The position numbers were made by a program, and so were the translations under genes. Under the pieces are notes generated by a model. The model searched no databases. It worked only from the letters and a program-made list of their open reading frames with translations, and had not been told where the DNA came from. A stretch of 64,000 nucleotides of DNA from Variovorax atrisoli 110B (GTDB lineage: Bacteria > Pseudomonadota > Gammaproteobacteria > Burkholderiales > Burkholderiaceae_C): contig NZ_KB907470.1 in NCBI RefSeq assembly GCF_000382045.1, positions 1 to 64,000 on the forward strand, given 5' to 3'. Positions 47,001 through 53,703 of this stretch are shown piece after piece. Position 1 is the stretch's first letter. Each line of letters starts with the position of its first letter.

Positions 47001-50000
47001 CCGTGTTGAAGCTCCATCGCCCGTCGGACTGCACCGTGGTGCTGCCGATGGCGCTGCCGTTGTCATGGACGGTGATGATGTCGCCCGGCGTCGCGCCGCT
47101 TCCGCTGAGGGTGGGCCTCGTGTCGTCGGTGGCGGCGCCGCTGGCCAATGCACCTTGCACCGGCCCGAGGTCGTCTTCCGCGGATGCGACCACCGGCACG
47201 GCCGGCGGCGTGGTGTCGATGGTGAGCGTGAACGCGGTCTCGCTGCTGTTGCCGGCTGCGTTGACCGCCGTCACCTTGTAGCTGTGCGCGCCTTCCGACT
47301 GCGCGGGCAGCATGAGGCTCCAGTTGCCGTTGGCATCCGTCGTGGCGGAAGCCAGTGCCTTCGACCCCTCCTTGACGGTCACCACCGCGCCCGGCGAGGC
47401 CGTGCCCACGACGGCCGGCGTGGTGTCATCGGTGAAGCCGGCAGGGCGCGGCTTGACCGGCTGGCCCTGCCGCGGTTCCCCGGCCTTGGTTACGCTGACG
47501 GCCACCGCCGATGTGTCGACGGTGAAGGTCAGCGGCGTGCTGGCGATACTGGTGTTGCCCGCGGCATCGGTGATGGTGTGCGTGATGCTGTGCGTGCCAT
47601 GGCCGAGGCCGGTCGGCGTGAATTCCCAGCGGCCGTCGGACTTGACGGTCGCGCTGCCGAGCAGCGTTGCGCCGTCGTACACCTTGACGATCTCGCCCGG
47701 CGTCGCGCCGCTGCCGGCCAGGGTCGGCGTGGTGTCGTCGGTGGAGCCGCCGCTGCCGAACTCGCCCTGCACAGGACCGAAGTTGTCCGATGCGGACACG
47801 GTTGCAGGCGTCGCCGGTGCCGTGGTGTCGAGCACGGCGCTGTCGACCGCCACCGGCCTGGAGACATTGCCGGCTAGGTCCTGGCTCACGGCGCTGACGC
47901 GGATGGACGCGCCTTCCGCGGGGTTGGGGAACGAGACATCGGCGAAGCCCTTGGCGACATCCGCCGCGGCCAGCGTCACCTCGACGTTGCGGTTGCCGTC
48001 GGTGACGCTGATGGCATCGCCTTCGGCGGCGCCGGAAACGAGCTTGACGCGCACGGTCACTTCGGAGCCCAACTCCTTGCCGTTGATGAAGCCGTCGTTG
48101 TTGGCGTCGCTGAGGATCGCGACGGCGATGACGGGCGCCACGCTGTCGACCGCGGCCGTCGCGGCCTGGCTGGTGTTGCCTGCCGCGTCGGTGGCGATCG
48201 CGCGCAACTGGGTGCCATTCATCGCCGGCGTTGAGGGCGTGATGCTGTATTTGCCGTTGCTGCCCGCGGTCGCGCTGCCGATGAGGTTGCCCACACTGTC
48301 CCTCAAGGTGACCAGCGAGCCCGCTTCGGCCGTGCCGGCGATGGTGCTGCCCGAGGTCGGATCGACCTTCGGTGCGTCTGGAGCCTTGCTGTCGACAGTG
48401 GCCGTGGCAGGTGCGCTGGTGTTGCCAGCTGCGTCAGTAGCGGTCACGCTCAGTTGCGTGTCATGCGCCGGCGGTGTGGTGGGCTTGATGCTGTAGTTGC
48501 CGTTGCCGTCCGCAGTCGCAGTACCGAGCGTGTTGCCGACGCCGTCCTTCACGGTGACGAGCGAGCCCGCCTCCGCCGTGCCGGTGACGGTGCTGCCGTT
48601 GGTGGGCTTCACCACCGGTGCGTCCGGAGCCAAGTTGTCGACCGTCGCCCTGGTTTCGGGACTCACGTTGCCCGAGGCATCGGTCGCGGTCACGCGCATC
48701 ACCGAGTCGTGCGGCAGGGTGGTGGAGAGCTTGATGCTGTAGGCGCCGTCGTTGCCGGCGATCGCGCTGCCGATGAGCTTGCCGGCATCGTCGGTGATCT
48801 TGACGACCGAGCCGACCTCCGCCGAACCGGTGACGACGCCGCCCTGCGACGGATCGACCTTGGGTGCCGCAGGTAGCACGCGGTCGACGGTCGTCCTGGC
48901 TTCGGGGCTCGCGTTGCCTGCGGCGTCGGTGGCGACGGCGCGCAACACCGTACCGTGCGCCGGAACGGCCAAGGGCTTGACGCTGTAGGCGCCGTTGGGC
49001 GCGGCGATCGCACTGCCGATGAGCCTGTCGGTGTCATCGGTGATGCGGACCACGGAGCCGCCCTCGGCCGTCCCGGTGATCAGATTGCCGTTGCTCGGAT
49101 CGATGACCGGTGCGGGAGGTGGCACGCTGTCGACCGTCGCGGTGGCCTCGGGGCTCTCGTTGCCTGCAGCGTTGGTGGTCACGACGTGCAGCACCGTTCC
49201 GTGCGGCGGGGTGAAGGCTGGCGTGACGCTGTAGGCACCGCGCGAATCGGCCGTGGTGCTGCCGATCAGCTTTCCGGCATCGTCCCTGATGGTGACCACC
49301 GAGTCGGGCTCTGCCATGCCTGTGATGGGACTGCCGTCGGTCGGGTTGATAGTGGCACCCGGCAGCGCCGTACGGTCGACCATCGCCCGGGCTTCGGGGC
49401 TGGTGTTTCCGGCAGCGTCGGTCGAAACGACGTGCAGCACGGTGCCGTGCGCAGGCGGCGCTACCGGCGTGACGGTGAAGGTGCCGTTGAATTCGGCGAT
49501 GGTGCTGCCGATGAGATTGCCGGCGTCGTCCTTGACCGTGACGACCGAGCCGGCCTCGGCCTTGCCCGAGACGCGGTTTCCGTTGGTCGGACTGATCGTC
49601 GGCGTGACGGGCACGACGCTGTCCACGGTGCTTCGGGCCTCGGAGCTGCTGTTGCCGGCAGCGTCAGTGGCGAAGGCGCGCAGCACGGTGCCGTCCGGCA
49701 GGACGAGCGGAGGCTTGATGCTGTAGGAGCCGTTCGAAGCCGCCGTCGTGCTGCCGACGACATTGCCGACGCCGTCGCGGACCGTGACGACCGAATAGGC
49801 CTCTGCGAAACCGGAGATCAGCTTGCCGTTGGTCGGATCCATCGAGGGCTCGGCGGGCGGCACGCGGTCGACAGTGGCAGTCGCGCTCTGGCCGCTGTTG
49901 CCGGCAGCATCGGTGGCGATGACCCGCAGCACCGTACCGTCGGAGGGCGGCACCACAGGCTGCACGGCATAGGCCCCGTTGCCGTCTGCGGTCGTGCTGC

Positions 50001-53000
50001 CGATGAGCTTGCCGACGCCATCCTTGACGGTGACCACGGCATCGGGCTCGGCCGTGCCTGCGATCAGGCTGCCGTTCGTCGGCTTGACCGTGGGCGCATT
50101 GGGCGCCAGGCCGTCGACGGTGGCGCGTGCTGGCTGGCTGGTGTTGCCCGCTGCGTCGGTGGCGGTGACGTCCAACGGGGTGTCGTGCGGCAGCGGCGTT
50201 GCCGGCTTGATGCTGTAGTTGCCGTTGGCATCGGCCGTCGTGCTGCCGATGAGCTTGCCGGTGCCGTCCGTGACCTCGACGACCGAGTTGGGCTCGGCCT
50301 TGCCCGCGATCGAACCGCCGTTGGTCGGATCGACCTTGGGCACGGCGGGCAGCTCGCTGTCGACTGTGGCCCGCGTCTCGGGGCTGGTGTTGCCGGCCGC
50401 ATCCGTGGCAACGGCGCGCAGCACGGTGTTGTGCGACAGGCCGCTCAAGGGCTTGATGCCGTAGCGGCCGTTTGAATCGACGGCAGCGCTGCCGACGATG
50501 TTGCCAGCGCCGTCGCGGATGGTGACGAACGAGCCCAACTCGGCCGAGCCGGTGATCGAGTTGCCGTTGGTTGCATCGACCGAGGGCTTGGCAGGCGGCG
50601 TGCCATCCACCGTGGCGGTGGCAGGCTGGCTGGCATTGCCCGCCCGGTCGGCCGCGATGACAGTGATGATGGTGCCATCAGTCTCACGGGTTCCGAGGCC
50701 GATGCTGAACTTGCCGCTCGCATCAGCGGTCGTGCTGCCGAGGAGCTTGCCTGCTCCGTCCTTTGCCGTGACCACGGAGCCGGCTTCAGCCTTGCCAGTG
50801 ATCCGGCTGCCGTCGGTGGGATCGACGGCCGGTGCGAGCGGGGCCGCGGCGTCGACCATCATCGTGGCGGGTTGACTCGCATTGCCCGCGGAGTCGGAGG
50901 CGACGACGTTGAGCTGGGCACCGTCGGCCAGCGGCGCGGCGGGAACGACGCTGAACTTGCCGTTCGCGTCGGCCGTTGCACTGCCGACCAGCTTGCCCGC
51001 ACCGTCCTTGACGGTGACGACTGCACCTGGCTCGGTCGTGCCGCTGATCGTGCGGCCGGAGCTCGGATCGACGATGGGCGCCGAAGGCGGCAGGCTGTCG
51101 ACGGTGGCTCTGGCTTCCGGACTGTCGTTGCCGGCAGGGTCGGACGCGACGACGCGCAGCACGCTGTTGTGCGGCGGAATTGTCACGGGCTTGATGCTGT
51201 AGCGCCCGTTCAAGTCGGTGGTCGCACTGCCGAGCAGGGTGCCGGCGCTGTCCTTGACCATGACCAGCGCGCCGGACTCGGCGGTGCCGGTGATCGGGCT
51301 GCCCGCGGTCGGATCGACCGTGGGTCTCGACGGAGGAACGCCGTCGACCGTGGTCCTGGTTTCAGGGCCGGTGTTGCCGGCAGCGTCGGTAGCGGTCACG
51401 CGCAGCACCGTGCCGTCATTGGGGGGCGACTTGGGTACCACGCTGTAGAAGCCGTTGGAGCCGACCGTCGCGCTGCCGATGACCTTGCTGGCGATGTCCG
51501 TGACTGTGACGACTGAGCCGATCTCCGCACGACCGGTGATCTGGTTGCCATGCGTAGGGTCGACCGAGGGGGCGGCCGGCGGCACGCGGTCCACCGTGGT
51601 CAAGCCCTCGGCACTCACGTTACCGACGGCGTCCACGGCGGCGACGTGCAGTACGGTGCCGTCGGTCAGAGGCGTCGTCGGCATAAGGCTGAACTTGCCA
51701 TTGGCATCGGCGGTGGTGCTGCCGATGAGCTTGCCCGCGCCGTCCTTGACGGTAACGAGCGCACCCGCTTCGGTCTTGCCTGCGATCGTCGTTCCGTTCG
51801 TTGCGTCCACCTGCGGGACATCGGGCGGCCTGCTGTCGACGGTGGTCGTCACGGCCCTGCCGACGTTGCCGGCAAGATCCTTGGCAACGACATGGATCAC
51901 CGTGCCATCCGCCAGGGGCGTCGCGGGCGAGAGGGAGTAGGTGCCATCGGCAGCGGTGGTCCTGCTGCCGACAACCTTGCCGTTGCCGTCGGTGATGGTG
52001 ACCAACGAATCAGGCTCCGAAGTGCCGGCGATCACGCGGCCGTTGGTCGCGTTGACGGTGGGCGTCGGCGGCGTGCCGTCGATGGTGGCGGTGGCGGGCG
52101 CGCTGGTGTTTCCGGCCGCATCGGCCGCGACGACCTTGACGACGTCGCCGTTGCGCGGCAGCTTGATGGGCGTGAGGCTGAAGATGCCGTTGTTGGCTGC
52201 CGTGGTGCTGCCGATGACGTCCCCCTTCTCGTCGGTGACGATGACGATCGAACGGGGCTCCGCAATGCCGGTGATGGGATTGCCGTCCGTCGGGTTCACC
52301 TTAGGCGTGGCAGGCGCGGTGCGATCGATGACGGCGGTTGCAGGGTCGCTGCTATTGCCTGCGGGGTCGGTTGCCACCACCGAGATGGACGTGCCGTCCG
52401 CCGGAGGCGTGGAGGGCGTGAAGCTGAACCTGCCGCTGACATCGGCAGTCGTACTGCCGATGAGCTTTCCGGTGTCGTCCCTGATGGCGACCACCGCGCC
52501 GGGCTCGGTCGAGCCGGCGATCTTGCTGCCGTTGCTCGGATCGAGCGTGGGCCGTCCGGGAGCGGTCAGGTCAACGGCCGTGGTGGCCGGTACGCTCGCA
52601 TTTCCTGCGGAGTCGACGGCCACGACCTTGATCACAGCGCCATTGGATAGTGGTGCTGGCGGCATGATCCGGTAGGCGCCGTCCTCCCCGGCAGTCGTGC
52701 TGCCAATCACGTTGCCGCGCTCGTCGGTGGCGGTGACCACCGAGCCGGGCTCGGCCTTGCCGCTGACGGAGATGCCGGTGGTCGGCTGGATCGTGGGTGC
52801 GGCCGGCGCCAGGCTGTCGACCGTCGCACGGGCCTCGGGACTCACGGTACCCGCCTGGTTCACTGCGACGACGCGGAGTTCGGAGCCGTGAGGCGGCTGC
52901 GTCGACGGCACGACCATGTAGCTGCCGTCCGAGGCGACGACCGCGCTGCCGATCTCCTTGCCGGTGTTGTCGAAGACCTTGACAGTCGTGCCCGGCTGGG

Positions 53001-53541
53001 CAGTACCGGTGATCTTCGTGGCATTGGTGGGATTGACCGTGGGCCTGCCAGGCGACGAGTCGTTCGCAGGCGATGCACGTGGCGTCGAAGGCGCCACCGC
53101 CATCATGGAACCGCCGCTGAAGCTCCCTCCGCCGCCTGCATTGACACCGGCAGCCGCCAGCCCACCGCCCAGCAGCCAGGGCACCACGCCGAAGTTGAAG
53201 TCCTGTGCCAGCAGCAGGGGCTCGATGGCGTCGATGCTGGTATAGCTGAATGCCAGCTCACCCTGTCCTTCACCGAAGCCGGTCAGCCACAGGCCGCCGT
53301 CTTCACCCTCGAGCACGAGATCGCTCTTGTGGCCATCGAACAACGAGAAGAAGTCGCGGACGGTGACGACCTCATCCGAGACAGAGGTGATGACCAAGTC
53401 GTTGCCGACACGGCGCATTCCCCTGATCTGTTCCCTGGACAGTCCCACCCGGACGACTGCGGCCTCGTTCAGGAACACCTCGGACACCGAGACGGGCGTG
53501 GAGTCGCCGCTACGCTTGCTGACCACCTTCAACGAAATCAT
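35026..53541 (-). CDS. Giant BapA/LapA-like type I-secreted adhesin
   Basis: The product is 6171 aa (roughly 600 kDa). Residues 1-120 match the prefix of BapA/Bap-type biofilm proteins, which helps hold LapA-type adhesins in the outer-membrane channel. AAAG at 129-132, followed by a Gly/Ser linker, resembles a LapG protease site. Residues about 167-1797 are 20 Ig-like repeats of 82 aa, then a linker with DANNDGFINGKE. About 1900-5217 are about 31 Ig-like repeats of about 100 aa (TDDTTP, DAAGN motifs). About 5310-5860 carries FG-GAP/VCBS-like calcium loops (DFNRDGYMDLF, DWDGDGKMDAV). The end has RTX-like GGxGxD turns and a type I secretion signal. The ATG at 53541 has AGGGAG 7 nt upstream. The exporter genes follow. 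The likely role is attachment or biofilm. Confidence 0.95.
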   Translation of the reverse strand: MISLKVVSKRSGDSTPVSVSEVFLNEAAVVRVGLSREQIRGMRRVGNDLVITSVSDEVVTVRDFFSLFDGHKSDLVLEGEDGGLWLTGFGEGQGELAFSYTSIDAIEPLLLAQDFNFGVVPWLLGGGLAAAGVNAGGGGSFSGGSMMAVAPSTPRASPANDSSPGRPTVNPTNATKITGTAQPGTTVKVFDNTGKEIGSAVVASDGSYMVVPSTQPPHGSELRVVAVNQAGTVSPEARATVDSLAPAAPTIQPTTGISVSGKAEPGSVVTATDERGNVIGSTTAGEDGAYRIMPPAPLSNGAVIKVVAVDSAGNASVPATTAVDLTAPGRPTLDPSNGSKIAGSTEPGAVVAIRDDTGKLIGSTTADVSGRFSFTPSTPPADGTSISVVATDPAGNSSDPATAVIDRTAPATPKVNPTDGNPITGIAEPRSIVIVTDEKGDVIGSTTAANNGIFSLTPIKLPRNGDVVKVVAADAAGNTSAPATATIDGTPPTPTVNATNGRVIAGTSEPDSLVTITDGNGKVVGSRTTAADGTYSLSPATPLADGTVIHVVAKDLAGNVGRAVTTTVDSRPPDVPQVDATNGTTIAGKTEAGALVTVKDGAGKLIGSTTADANGKFSLMPTTPLTDGTVLHVAAVDAVGNVSAEGLTTVDRVPPAAPSVDPTHGNQITGRAEIGSVVTVTDIASKVIGSATVGSNGFYSVVPKSPPNDGTVLRVTATDAAGNTGPETRTTVDGVPPSRPTVDPTAGSPITGTAESGALVMVKDSAGTLLGSATTDLNGRYSIKPVTIPPHNSVLRVVASDPAGNDSPEARATVDSLPPSAPIVDPSSGRTISGTTEPGAVVTVKDGAGKLVGSATADANGKFSVVPAAPLADGAQLNVVASDSAGNASQPATMMVDAAAPLAPAVDPTDGSRITGKAEAGSVVTAKDGAGKLLGSTTADASGKFSIGLGTRETDGTIITVIAADRAGNASQPATATVDGTPPAKPSVDATNGNSITGSAELGSFVTIRDGAGNIVGSAAVDSNGRYGIKPLSGLSHNTVLRAVATDAAGNTSPETRATVDSELPAVPKVDPTNGGSIAGKAEPNSVVEVTDGTGKLIGSTTADANGNYSIKPATPLPHDTPLDVTATDAAGNTSQPARATVDGLAPNAPTVKPTNGSLIAGTAEPDAVVTVKDGVGKLIGSTTADGNGAYAVQPVVPPSDGTVLRVIATDAAGNSGQSATATVDRVPPAEPSMDPTNGKLISGFAEAYSVVTVRDGVGNVVGSTTAASNGSYSIKPPLVLPDGTVLRAFATDAAGNSSSEARSTVDSVVPVTPTISPTNGNRVSGKAEAGSVVTVKDDAGNLIGSTIAEFNGTFTVTPVAPPAHGTVLHVVSTDAAGNTSPEARAMVDRTALPGATINPTDGSPITGMAEPDSVVTIRDDAGKLIGSTTADSRGAYSVTPAFTPPHGTVLHVVTTNAAGNESPEATATVDSVPPPAPVIDPSNGNLITGTAEGGSVVRITDDTDRLIGSAIAAPNGAYSVKPLAVPAHGTVLRAVATDAAGNASPEARTTVDRVLPAAPKVDPSQGGVVTGSAEVGSVVKITDDAGKLIGSAIAGNDGAYSIKLSTTLPHDSVMRVTATDASGNVSPETRATVDNLAPDAPVVKPTNGSTVTGTAEAGSLVTVKDGVGNTLGTATADGNGNYSIKPTTPPAHDTQLSVTATDAAGNTSAPATATVDSKAPDAPKVDPTSGSTIAGTAEAGSLVTLRDSVGNLIGSATAGSNGKYSITPSTPAMNGTQLRAIATDAAGNTSQAATAAVDSVAPVIAVAILSDANNDGFINGKELGSEVTVRVKLVSGAAEGDAISVTDGNRNVEVTLAAADVAKGFADVSFPNPAEGASIRVSAVSQDLAGNVSRPVAVDSAVLDTTAPATPATVSASDNFGPVQGEFGSGGSTDDTTPTLAGSGATPGEIVKVYDGATLLGSATVKSDGRWEFTPTGLGHGTHSITHTITDAAGNTSIASTPLTFTVDTSAVAVSVTKAGEPRQGQPVKPRPAGFTDDTTPAVVGTASPGAVVTVKEGSKALASATTDANGNWSLMLPAQSEGAHSYKVTAVNAAGNSSETAFTLTIDTTPPAVPVVASAEDDLGPVQGALASGAATDDTRPTLSGSGATPGDIITVHDNGSAIGSTTVQSDGRWSFNTASPTAPLSEGEHKLTVTATDPVGNQSGHSAPFVINVDTTPPARPDAISGYADNFGAVQNTASTAAFTDDTTPGFKIGSVAAGLTPSLYVDGAKVAATFDPNTGTLMPTFPLAEGAHSISYTLTDAAGNESPRAVDFRLTVDTTPPSALDASQLRVLDHVGPVQGPLAAGAKTDDSKPEYTGTADPAQVTAINVYDNGNLIGSTAVNADGTWRFTPAVPLALGAHSLVACPVDAAGNIGPATPASTFTLVGDPPAAPAIIGVSDDKGSVTGNVAPDASTDDTTPTLRGTGTVGTVVTVYADGAAVGSTSVASDGTWSVTTSALSGDGTKNLTAQAVDGAGQVSPRTGAYAIVLDTTAPATPAVVMAMDDQGPAQGAITAGGVTDDTTPTFSGSGVKAGDTIRLYDGGALIGSITVATDGAWSITPSTPLASGAHRITLTVTDAAGNTSAASAPLEFTVDLADVVVSIEQVVDDQGSIKGNLAPGARTDDTTPTLVGKATAGALVTVKEGATVLGSTTADAGGSWRLTLSAQGEGTHSYTATAVNAAGKKGEATIDLTIDTTAPEVPKIAGVGDDVGLVQGALASGAYSDDTTPTLGGSGATAGDLIKIYDNGSFLGSATVKADGSWSFTPTTPLAEGAHRFTATTTDSVGNESAHSGSFTVNVDVTPPTAKATVGAISTDTGTSADDFVTSDRTLVATITLDSALEQGATVQISMDNGRTWSNATPVGNNNYQFDNTAVSLPDGSYTFLARVVDAAGNATPSSSQVVIIDNSGPTADNAVSITAYTDDVAPNVGDYPSGTSTNDTTPVLKGTVSGLKAGDVVQIFEGAVLLGTATVNGAAWTFALPVLANGTAHTYKAVIADAAGNKGTASADFSLSVATAVPSQSAQIVGFTDDQAPLTGTFGSGAVTNDTSPLLNGTFAGTLNTGDVIVVYRNGARLGAATMTGGGAWTFQDAGLVDNTSYSYAAFVEDAAGNRGGSSAAFTLTIDQRAPSTAPSIDSVTDDVAPVTGSIASGGTTNDARPELKGSGAEPNATVRIYDSGTLIGTATVDDAGKWSFTPEAGKELANGAHSLTASSVDAAGNEGPQSVATAFTVDTIAPSQSTTIVSIKDDQGALQGTVADGGFTDDVAPQLAGTLSAPLQAGEKVVVLRDGAVIGTATMTDATHWTFDDAGLSDGRTYAYTARVEDAGGNRGAISGSYAITIDASVPAQKAAISTVFDNVEPVQGDVANGGTTNDSQPELRGTITGSLAANEFVAVYRDGVKIGTASISGTSWSYTDTSGLANAASYSYTVRVEDAAGNGGAASSPYVITLKLSGPATTAAITGVNDDVDPQQGDVPNNGYTNDTAPQVSGTISAALQAGEKVVVLRDGKEVGFATMADATHWTYADSGLSNGSAYVYTVRVQDAAANPGAESNAHAIRIDTSAPTQTVRLLRAIDNVDPVSGDIPADGTTNDDTPTLEGTLSAALTGTEQLHVFRNGVHAGTAKVSGTRWTFEDAGLSSGTAYTYEARVMDAAGNAGAASNSLRFTVNTSGVTQTVQILGVEDRTDPAMGNVASGAATNETSPLLTGSISTALGAGDVVQVLRNDKVVGTATVTGTTWSFSDSGLADGMTYSYAARVVNSGGNEGAKSAAYAISLDLTAPGQTAAITSFTDNQDPQQGDFPSGSATNDTTPMLNGTLSAPLGAGEVVAIYRNYRRVGSATMADATTWTFQDSGLVDGVSYVYSAAVIDAAGNKGPSSALFSIAIDRTAPAAAPSIDSVMDNTAPVIGQITAGSTTNETRPQMAGAGAEPNGTVKVYDNGTPIGTAIADGSGKWSFTPEAGKALSNGAHSLTAGSVDAAGNEGPRSAPLAFTVGTTAPAQVATITSISDDTGASASDFITSDTTLVVTAALDAAAATGEKVQISLDNGTSWRDATLVSGNTYRLDNTAVPLAAGDYVFQARVVDAAGNAGKPTSQRVVIDTRHSAGITIDIASISTDTGVAGDFITSDTSLTINGRLTGTLASDETAQISLDGGATWVNLIVSGGNWSYVDGRVLADGSHDYRVRVVDTAGNLAAFDARTVVVDTSTPTAGNAVAITAYADDVDPNAGDYASGTTTNDTTPVLKGTVSGLKTGEVVQILEGGVLLGTATVNGNGNVWEFKLPTLADGSTHTYTAAIASAAGTKGTTSANFTLTVDTVAPSAAPVIDSVIDNVDPVQGPIAQGGTSNDARPEFKGSGAEANGTVNVYDNGVLIGSTRADASGKWSFEPASGKELADGVRSLRMSSVDAAGNEGPKSAPMVFTVDTVAPSQTVTLARALDNVDPVLGSIPANGNTNDDSPRLEGMLSATLGGSEQLRVFRNGVYVGNASVNGTDWVFEDTGLSNGTTYTYEARVMDLAGNTGAASNSMRFTVITSTVTQTVDITRVQDNVDPVRGAVADGGTTNDAAPVLVGSISTALNTGEVVEVLRNGTAIGTATVSGTSWRFADKGLADGATYRYTARVVSAGGNQGAESSAHSITLDLTAPVQKAAITDFTDDRDPQKGNFASGSATNDAAPQLNGTLSAPLATNEVVAVYRNGSRLGAAVVSGSTWSFEDKGLDDGSTYRYTARVEDAAGNQGGASAEFTLTVDRTAPVTAPSIDSARDDVAPVTGAIASRGATNDARPELTGSSAEPNGTVHVYDNGTLIGTATADTSGNWSFTPAAGKELADGLHRLTARNVDAAGNEGPQSTAMVFTVDTIAPTATPSIDRAVDDVGPITGSIAPGSMTDDVRPEIRGTGIEPNGMVSIYDNGKLIGSTTADGSGKWSFTPEAGRELADGTHSLTARNVDAAGNEGPASAALAFTVDTVAPATAPSIDRAVDDVSPVVGIITPSGATNDALPEVGGSGAEPNGLVKVYDNGTLIGSTMADGSGKWSFTPDASKKLADGAHSLTVSNVDVAGNEGPRSAPLSFTVDTRVPANEAKIAGYIDDAGPARGTFGSGTTTDDATPVLTGTLTTALGAGDTVNVYEGSTLLGTATVTGTTWTYDLGVLADGSTHTYRAAVTTATGNQASLSGNFSLTVDYAVTVNRQTTVDTTPLVSGGIPFKLVGGQYLEVTIVGKTYSSADGSVVVDSQNESWYVQVTSDIPVGTHDVRAVVKNASAAVVTDDATTGELIVATAPTVTVGSVASDPNQKATAYTLGENGMWRIHSNQTMLDADGSDSASLGSFKQTYLRSNTNDASSIGYARGYVGPNYVQNATFMDFNRDGYMDLFAEDSTYDDGQQAFLYNGASYTAVQVGGPAAVYGDKLTPGSANTYSWFGGVVAFDKTGDGLVDLAYGDQTPNDATSGGGYDSQIVLNADGTILGMVKDGGYTDDKASASGAPNSNNYYNTTFDMELSGVDLDNDGKVDLVYHATASLTKLGGPYDDPNTNPRLGRSTNQHRLVVASNKGDGTWENTQIIEKTFQRTDDDPYYGNGISMTWADFNGDGYMDLFLSRGYGTTTDAQYQSRIIFNDGTGKLKMDSGTQYAGVGSQPSGMYMVNDAYVGWNGATPTTKRLQGGPSIAVDWDGDGKMDAVELPGLGPSGGQTASGMSGPINLYLNKSSSGNVQFDTVNLLGGLNETGIWTGNNATNNAVTGAVAVDIDWDGDRDLLAFTQRGNTKFITNTSTVADGTALHFRILDAQGINALYGNTVQLFDSKGKLVSTQMINPQSGNQTNDSSAIVDFYGLDASETYTLALLRIANGKAADVGGLGSLGGNTIENVNAAWTGLKAGAANHAFVLTAESDSNVTNADIGNGIVGTGYNDTFFATLGDDKYEGGGGTVTVSGVRAWSNTGGVDVVDYKLAGSTPLTIDLSKAGVQSTGFGSATFSNIEGLAGGSGSDVFTDNAADNQFEGRGGNDVFNLTGGGRDTLLYKLLASSDATGGNGADSVNSFTVGTFEATANADRIDIRELLVGYQADADGAARYINGVATIDAGETIGKYLSVTVSGGNTTLYIDRDGAGGAYSATQLITLNGVTTDLATLLANHQLVLA
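38850..40143 (-). repeat. Higher-order block B: copy of a four-repeat unit
   Basis: The four units starting SQTVTLARALDNVDP, VTQTVDITRVQDNVDP, VQKAAITDFTDDRDP and VTAPSIDSARDDVAP occur in the same order as the four units at about 41430-42735. The match extends to rare details such as EQLRVFRNGV (block A EQLHVFRNGV). This is a duplication of about 1.3 kb within array 2. Edges are approximate. Confidence 0.7.
41430..42735 (-). repeat. Higher-order block A: four-repeat unit
   Basis: The four units starting TQTVRLLRAIDNVDP, VTQTVQILGVEDRTDP, GQTAAITSFTDNQDP and AAAPSIDSVMDNTAP pair one-to-one with block B. The flanking unit (NAVSITAY at about 44670 against NAVAITAY at about 40770) suggests the ancestral duplicated segment was larger than four repeats. 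Confidence 0.7.
48139..53043 (-). repeat. Adhesin array 1: 20 tandem 82-aa Ig-like repeats
   Basis: The period is about 246 bp. I count 20 units from their opening motif of the form P-x-VDPTNG. Each contains ITGTAEPGSVVTVKD, GKLIGSTTADANGKYS, and ADGTVLRVVATDAAGN, ending in a TVD strand. Units are all aligned without obvious insertions, so copy number could change by recombination in frame. The GxW Trp of array 2 is replaced by Tyr or Phe here. Confidence 0.88.
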
Positions 53542-53646
53542 TTTCTGCTCCCTGCATTTTTCTATCGACGAGTAAATTCCAAGGAGCTCCAGCTATGTTG
53601 CTCGGATGCATCCCGGAAAGGTAAAAACAAAATCAAAAAGGAAGGC

Positions 53647-53668
53647 GGCGCTCGAGGCACCAAGCGCC
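53647..53668 (-). terminator. Second terminator-like hairpin ahead of the adhesin gene
   Basis: GGCGCT (53647-53652) and AGCGCC (53663-53668) pair around a 10-nt loop. Read on the minus strand the stem is followed by GCCTTCCTTTTTGATTTTG, a T-rich tract. It lies between the orphan regulator and the adhesin and may back up the hairpin at 53673-53695. Confidence 0.5.
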
Positions 53669-53672
53669 GGCC

Positions 53673-53695
53673 AAAATTGCCTGCAATACAGGCAA
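53673..53695 (-). terminator. Intrinsic terminator of the orphan regulator gene
   Basis: On the minus strand TTGCCTG-TATTG-CAGGCAA forms a 7-bp stem with a 5-nt loop followed directly by TTTT, 8 bp after the regulator stop. It should separate the regulator transcript from the adhesin, so the adhesin likely has its own promoter in about 53545-53640. That stretch holds the 10-bp palindrome GGATGCATCC (53604-53613), a possible operator. Confidence 0.6.
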
Positions 53696-53703
53696 CCCTC
53701 AAT

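Larger units (their letters stand above)
37890..47850 (-). repeat. Adhesin array 2: about 31 Ig-like repeats of about 100 aa
   Basis: Each unit runs roughly DD-x-GPVQG, then TDDTTP or TNDTTP, then a VxVYDNGxxIGS strand, then DGxWSFTP and TDAAGN. Units differ from array 1 in length and motif and carry a Trp in the GxW strand. Several units fall in subfamilies that recur in the same order, which points to segmental duplication. Boundaries are estimated from motif positions and may be off by tens of bases. Confidence 0.85.

Noticed and set aside
39808..47877. Open plus-strand frame of 2689 codons inside the adhesin gene
   Set aside because: It is the complement of array 2. Its His/Arg/Gly-rich, repetitive content mirrors the adhesin's codon use, and no ribosome site or domain supports it.
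37890..53043. CRISPR-like appearance of regular repeats
   Set aside because: Repeats are 246-300 bp, translated and divergent, with no short identical repeats and unique spacers.
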